Of a stretch of DNA of 64,000 nt, positions 60,069 to 64,000 are shown one piece after another. Under the pieces are notes generated by a model. That model was given only the letters and a program-made list of their open reading frames with translations. It made no database searches and was not told the DNA's origin. The position numbers and the translations under genes were made by a program. The stretch's first letter is position 1. Every line of letters begins with the position of its first letter. Source of the stretch: Siphonodentalium dalli (Eukaryota; Mollusca; Scaphopoda; Gadilida; Siphonodentaliidae); NCBI GenBank assembly GCA_032622095.1, contig CP136064.1:46885573-46949572 (forward strand), written 5' to 3'.

Positions 60069-61796
60069 TCTATTTATTACATGATACAAAAACTCGATCA
60101 AACATACGTATATCAACAAATGGGACGCAAATTTGGCATCGGCTTCTACAAGGCATGCGATGACGTTTCACGTAACTATGCCTTGTTTGCCCGCGTAAAG
60201 ATATAGTCCCAGATATATAAAGACTCTTTGGCGTATTTAATGGCGTATATTTAATGACATAGCTTTTTACAATAAGCATTCAATATAGTTTGTTGGAAAA
60301 ATATTTGAAGCCATAGTAAATTGAGACGTAGCGTACAAAATGTAAACAGACAAACAAAGGTCACATGGCACTCTTTCCAGTTAATATCAGAATGTATAGA
60401 ATGGAATTATTGAATGGAATAAGGGTATTTATCCCGCAGGGTCGTAACACAACAAAGACAGGTCTGCCTGATTGACTACCTTTATTTAATGAATTATTAA
60501 TAAAAAAGGTAGTCGTAAAATTATTGGTAGGATGTTCACTGTCCAGTTATCCATTTCTTGCTTCGCGTCTTCCTTTTTTGGCCCCCAATGCGCCATGGCC
60601 ACAAGCAAACAAGCGGAGTCCGTGGGAACCCGGACCTGAAACGAGACACTAGACCCCCTGGTTAGTGATGTCTGCTGGTCAGTGCCAAGCGAATGCCGCA
60701 GGATCACAAAACAACCAATCAAACAAAAAAGGGGGAGGGTGGTGGAGGTAATTTCAAACAAATACATACTTTCCCCAATTTTCGAATCTTGCGAAAAGAC
60801 CTTGGCCCTCTCACGACTTGATCACGTGCCTCAGGCGATATAGTTCCGCTCTCCCGATTTACTGAGAACGATCAGCACCCTGGTTATATATTGCCCTGAT
60901 GCTGCTGAGAGTTTTTGGTAACATTGCGAATAAATTACCAGGCAGATGTTGACTTATTAAATCTTATTAATGATCATATAATACTGCATGTTAATACCAC
61001 CAATGGAATTTGTGTATCGATCCGCATGATCCATCAAATCTTTATTTATCAACTGACCCAATCGAGCACGTGATCTTGTTTTGGTTCTTTTCTTAGTTTT
61101 GGTAAACAACTGCAAACGTGTCTCTCTAGCTGTCATGTTTTAGCGACCCGACGGGATAAATGCGGTCGCTGTGCGACGCTCGTTATATATATATGATAAT
61201 GTAATAAATGGTTCTACTCAACATGTTTCACTTACTCCCGAAACCACATATAAAATAACAGATTGCTTTATATTTGTTATAGACCAGAGGTGCATGTACC
61301 TGACGAGCTGCATGCTGTGGCCAAATATTTTTTTTATAGGACCAACTTTCGGAACAAAAATACGATTTCGGAACGGACTTAGTAAACATTTTCCAAACAA
61401 ATGATTCCTTCTGTGTTATTAAGCTAGTACGATAAGTCAAATATACATACACTCAAATGACAGTCAATATAACATGTTTACATAGGTCCACATGTCAACA
61501 TCACTTTAATAACAGGACCCGTTAACCAACAAACCATTTAACTTGTGGATAATTGATTGTATACCTATATGTGGGATGGCCCACGTTTTCTATCTGCTAT
61601 TACGATAACAAATTGTATGCATGGGAACTTTGAACACAATCCCAGCCGATGTACCCTATATACATAACTGTTATATACTCTATATAAAGAGCGTTTACCA
61701 TATCATATGTATAGGTTTGTAAATTAATTACTTACTAACAACAGCCCTATATATCATGACAAATATAAATTAGACAAGTTGTCGTGTGATATAGAT
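60069..61796. other. non-coding, nothing recognised
   Basis: A 93-codon minus-strand frame (60486-60767) and a 77-codon plus-strand frame (61171-61404) were considered and not supported. This would be astacin intron if the gene continues. Confidence 0.35.
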
Positions 61797-63126
61797 AGAT
61801 ACTTACTACCTGTATAGCCAAAGCTACTACATTACATAAAGAGTGGTTTATCTATGATTTATTTTTATACGGGATTTATGGGTACCCGTAATCAAACAAC
61901 GGGACCTCCCTTGATCAAGGAAACGAAATAACCTTCCACGATAGTGTGTGGATAATTCGATAATTGTAAAATTTTCAGTGTTGGTATCTTTTAATAAGTA
62001 TAATATGAAGTGAAAACATTCATACCAAGTATGAATTAGTGTTCGGTCCGAATATTCGAATAATTATTTGACTATTCGAATATTCGAGAATAATCTCCGG
62101 GTAGTTGTTTCCTGGTTTATTATTAGTCTGAGGGTCTGTTAAAAGTGTGGTCTATTTTCCACTGACCATAAACGAATTAATATGACGTAACTGTAACGTT
62201 CTTATTTGATTAGCGTCATGACGTCGAAATAATTTTATTGGCTAGGTGTAAACCAGACCGTTCTTGCACGTTGTCATATGAAGCAGACCTATAAGGCATC
62301 GTTTTGTTTTGTTTGCGCGTTGTCACTTGTGTGTATAATATGGCGTGAAATTCGAAGAAATAAGATATATGGATTGGACTCACTTCACGCTGGATGCCAA
62401 ATCTAAAAAGGCAACCTGCAAGCTCAATCCAGATCATGGTCTTAGTTATTGTGGCACTACGAACAACTTGTGAAACCATGCATGGGACATTGACTACTTG
62501 AACTTCATAAGCAGATAAACTCTTGCTATTAAGCCAAAAGACTTTTTTTCTCTCTTTTTTTTTGCGTATAGCATGTGCATGGATAAATATGCTATTTCAT
62601 TAAATAACAAATTGGTTCCAAAATATGTTATCTATATAATTTTATAATTTATCTAAATATTCGAATACTATTCGAATATTCGCTCGTTATTCGAACCGAA
62701 TATTCGAATACCGAAATCCGTCGAATACCGAACACTATATGAATGATTATGGTTTGCATATGCGTACATGTTAAACGCACTTATTTTACAAAGACGGGAA
62801 CTCCAGGCCCCAAAAACATGCAAACAAGTAAACACGCACGTATGCATATAATTAAATAGCTTTATTTGTTATAAATATTGCGGACTCCAACAGTCCAACC
62901 CCATGCACGCATAAAATACGCTAATATATATTTAATACAATGTAGGATAACGTTTTGTGGCCGACATTCAATGTCTGCCATTTAGTCAGTCCGCCCGTCC
63001 GTCCGTTTGTGTCTGTTTTCCGCGAGAGATGTTTATGTCTCACCTGGATGTCATTAGTAAGTGTATACCGATATTTAATATGGAAAATACACATATATGA
63101 TAACGCATGTTGTCGTGTCATGTAAA
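61797..63126 (+). repeat. tandem duplication, unit 1 (with insertion)
   Basis: Blocks atacttactac, aagagtggtttatctatgat, aacaacgggacctccctt, ataaccttccacgatagtgt, tttacaaagacgggaact and gtaggataacgttttgtggc recur in the same order in 63127-63725. Unit 1 is longer because of the 701-bp element inside it. Confidence 0.9.
62037..62737. mobile_element. 701-bp MITE with 7-bp target duplication
   Basis: Ends tagtgttcggtccgaatatt and gtcgaataccgaacacta are inverted repeats, with more aatattcgaat pairs inside. The flanks are tatgaat at 62030-62036 and again at 62738-62744. The second tandem unit has the unoccupied version, tataaat at 63366-63372. No transposase frame. Confidence 0.9.
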
Positions 63127-63725
63127 AATACTTACTACATGTATCAGCTTTGTTCCCCAGACTGTTAAGCTACTGCATTATATATAAAGAGTGGTTCATC
63201 TATGAGTTATTTATTTTTATACGGGAATTATAGGTAATCAAACAACGGGACCTCCCTTGGTCAAAGAAACGAAATAACCTTCCACGATAGTGTGTGGATT
63301 ATTCGATAATTGATTGTCAATGTTTATATCTTTTGAGTATATGAAGTGAAACATTCATACCCAAATATAAATGGTTATGGTTTGTATATGCGTACATGTT
63401 AAACGCACTTGTTTTACAAAGACGGGAACTTCAGGCCCCAAAAATACAAGCAGGTAAACACGCACATATATGCATATAATTAAATAGCGTTATTTGTTAT
63501 AAATATTGCGGACTCCAACAGTCCAACTCCTTGCACGCATAAAAGACGCTAATTCATATTTAATATAATGTAGGATAACGTTTTGTGGCCGACATTCAAT
63601 GTCTGCCGTTTAGTCCGTCCGTCCATTTGCGTCTGTTTTCCGCGAGAGATTTGTATGTCTCACCTGGATGTCATAATTTGTGTATACCGATATTTAATAT
63701 GTAAAATACACATATGATAACGCGG
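63127..63725 (+). repeat. tandem duplication, unit 2 (empty site)
   Basis: Copy of unit 1 without the MITE, differing by scattered substitutions and small gaps. Confidence 0.9.
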
Positions 63726-64000
63726 AAATCTGTAAAATATAGGAATTTATGCGCCCGATGCGATCTCGGTGGATTACGATACCTCCCGCTAACAAGAAGG
63801 GCACCTCCGATGTTTATATAAACAATATAACCTGACTACGACTAGTACTGTTGTTGAATTTATAGTTGTAAATTTTGGGCTTTGTAAGTGTATACCACCG
63901 TGTAAGCAATTCATGATATTCAGGATTCTCTACAATTTTATTTACACTATTTTTATTTTTGACTGGCTAAAACTGCTCCTACGGCAGACTGTCTGTTCAT
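63726..64000. other. non-coding to window end
   Basis: No exon or repeat recognised in the last 275 bases. Confidence 0.4.

Noticed and set aside
61171-61404. Candidate further astacin exon (RCMYLTSC segment)
   Set aside because: A cysteine pair looked suggestive, but the phase after a possible cag acceptor does not give a recognisable EGF, CUB or ShK-type domain.

Overview
The window is nuclear DNA of an animal, most likely a marine invertebrate and probably a lophotrochozoan (mollusc-like). I infer this from spliced GT-AG exons, AT-rich sequence and the transposon set: a mollusc/cnidarian-type transposon protein with a cysteine-rich tail, a Mutator-like transposase, LINE reverse-transcriptase tails, a tRNA-derived SINE and many MITEs. 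The species cannot be named from the sequence. No bacterial genes, CRISPR arrays, operons, tRNA or rRNA genes were seen.

One convincing host gene is present, on the plus strand at 36815-59505. It is an astacin-family (M12A) zinc metalloprotease in at least eight exons, and its 3' end lies outside the window or was not found. Joining the eight exons gives 270 residues in one continuous frame: signal peptide, short propeptide, basic cleavage site, catalytic domain with the zinc motif (H166, E167, H170, H176), Met-turn (M223, Y225) and four cysteines placed as in the family. A TATA box lies about 100 bases before the ATG. Introns hold most of the locus and are packed with repeats.

Region by region: 0.7-2.8 kb is a large imperfect palindrome with minisatellite arms. 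4.1-10.3 kb is a diverged ~382-bp satellite with a near-identical 1253-bp tandem duplication. 11.6-12.4 kb holds nested palindromes. 13.2-18.2 kb is a 5-kb inverted-repeat element around a 42-bp minisatellite. 18.4-19.0 kb is a dead LINE tail and 20.5-22.2 kb a frameshifted Mutator-like transposase. 26.2-31.1 kb is a 4.85-kb foldback carrying two inverted copies of a broken transposon gene. 31.5-32.1 kb holds MITEs, and 32.2-36.3 kb is a 4-kb inverted-repeat element ending about 440 bases before the astacin TATA box. 36.8-59.5 kb is the astacin gene, with an 88-bp satellite in intron 1 and a 21-bp minisatellite in intron 4. 57.8-64 kb holds further inverted-repeat elements, including a 701-bp insertion with a clear 7-bp target duplication and an empty paralogous site.

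The theme outside the gene is inverted symmetry. At least fifteen separate inverted-repeat structures from 90 bp to 5 kb were read by eye. Most of the rest is unassigned non-coding sequence.
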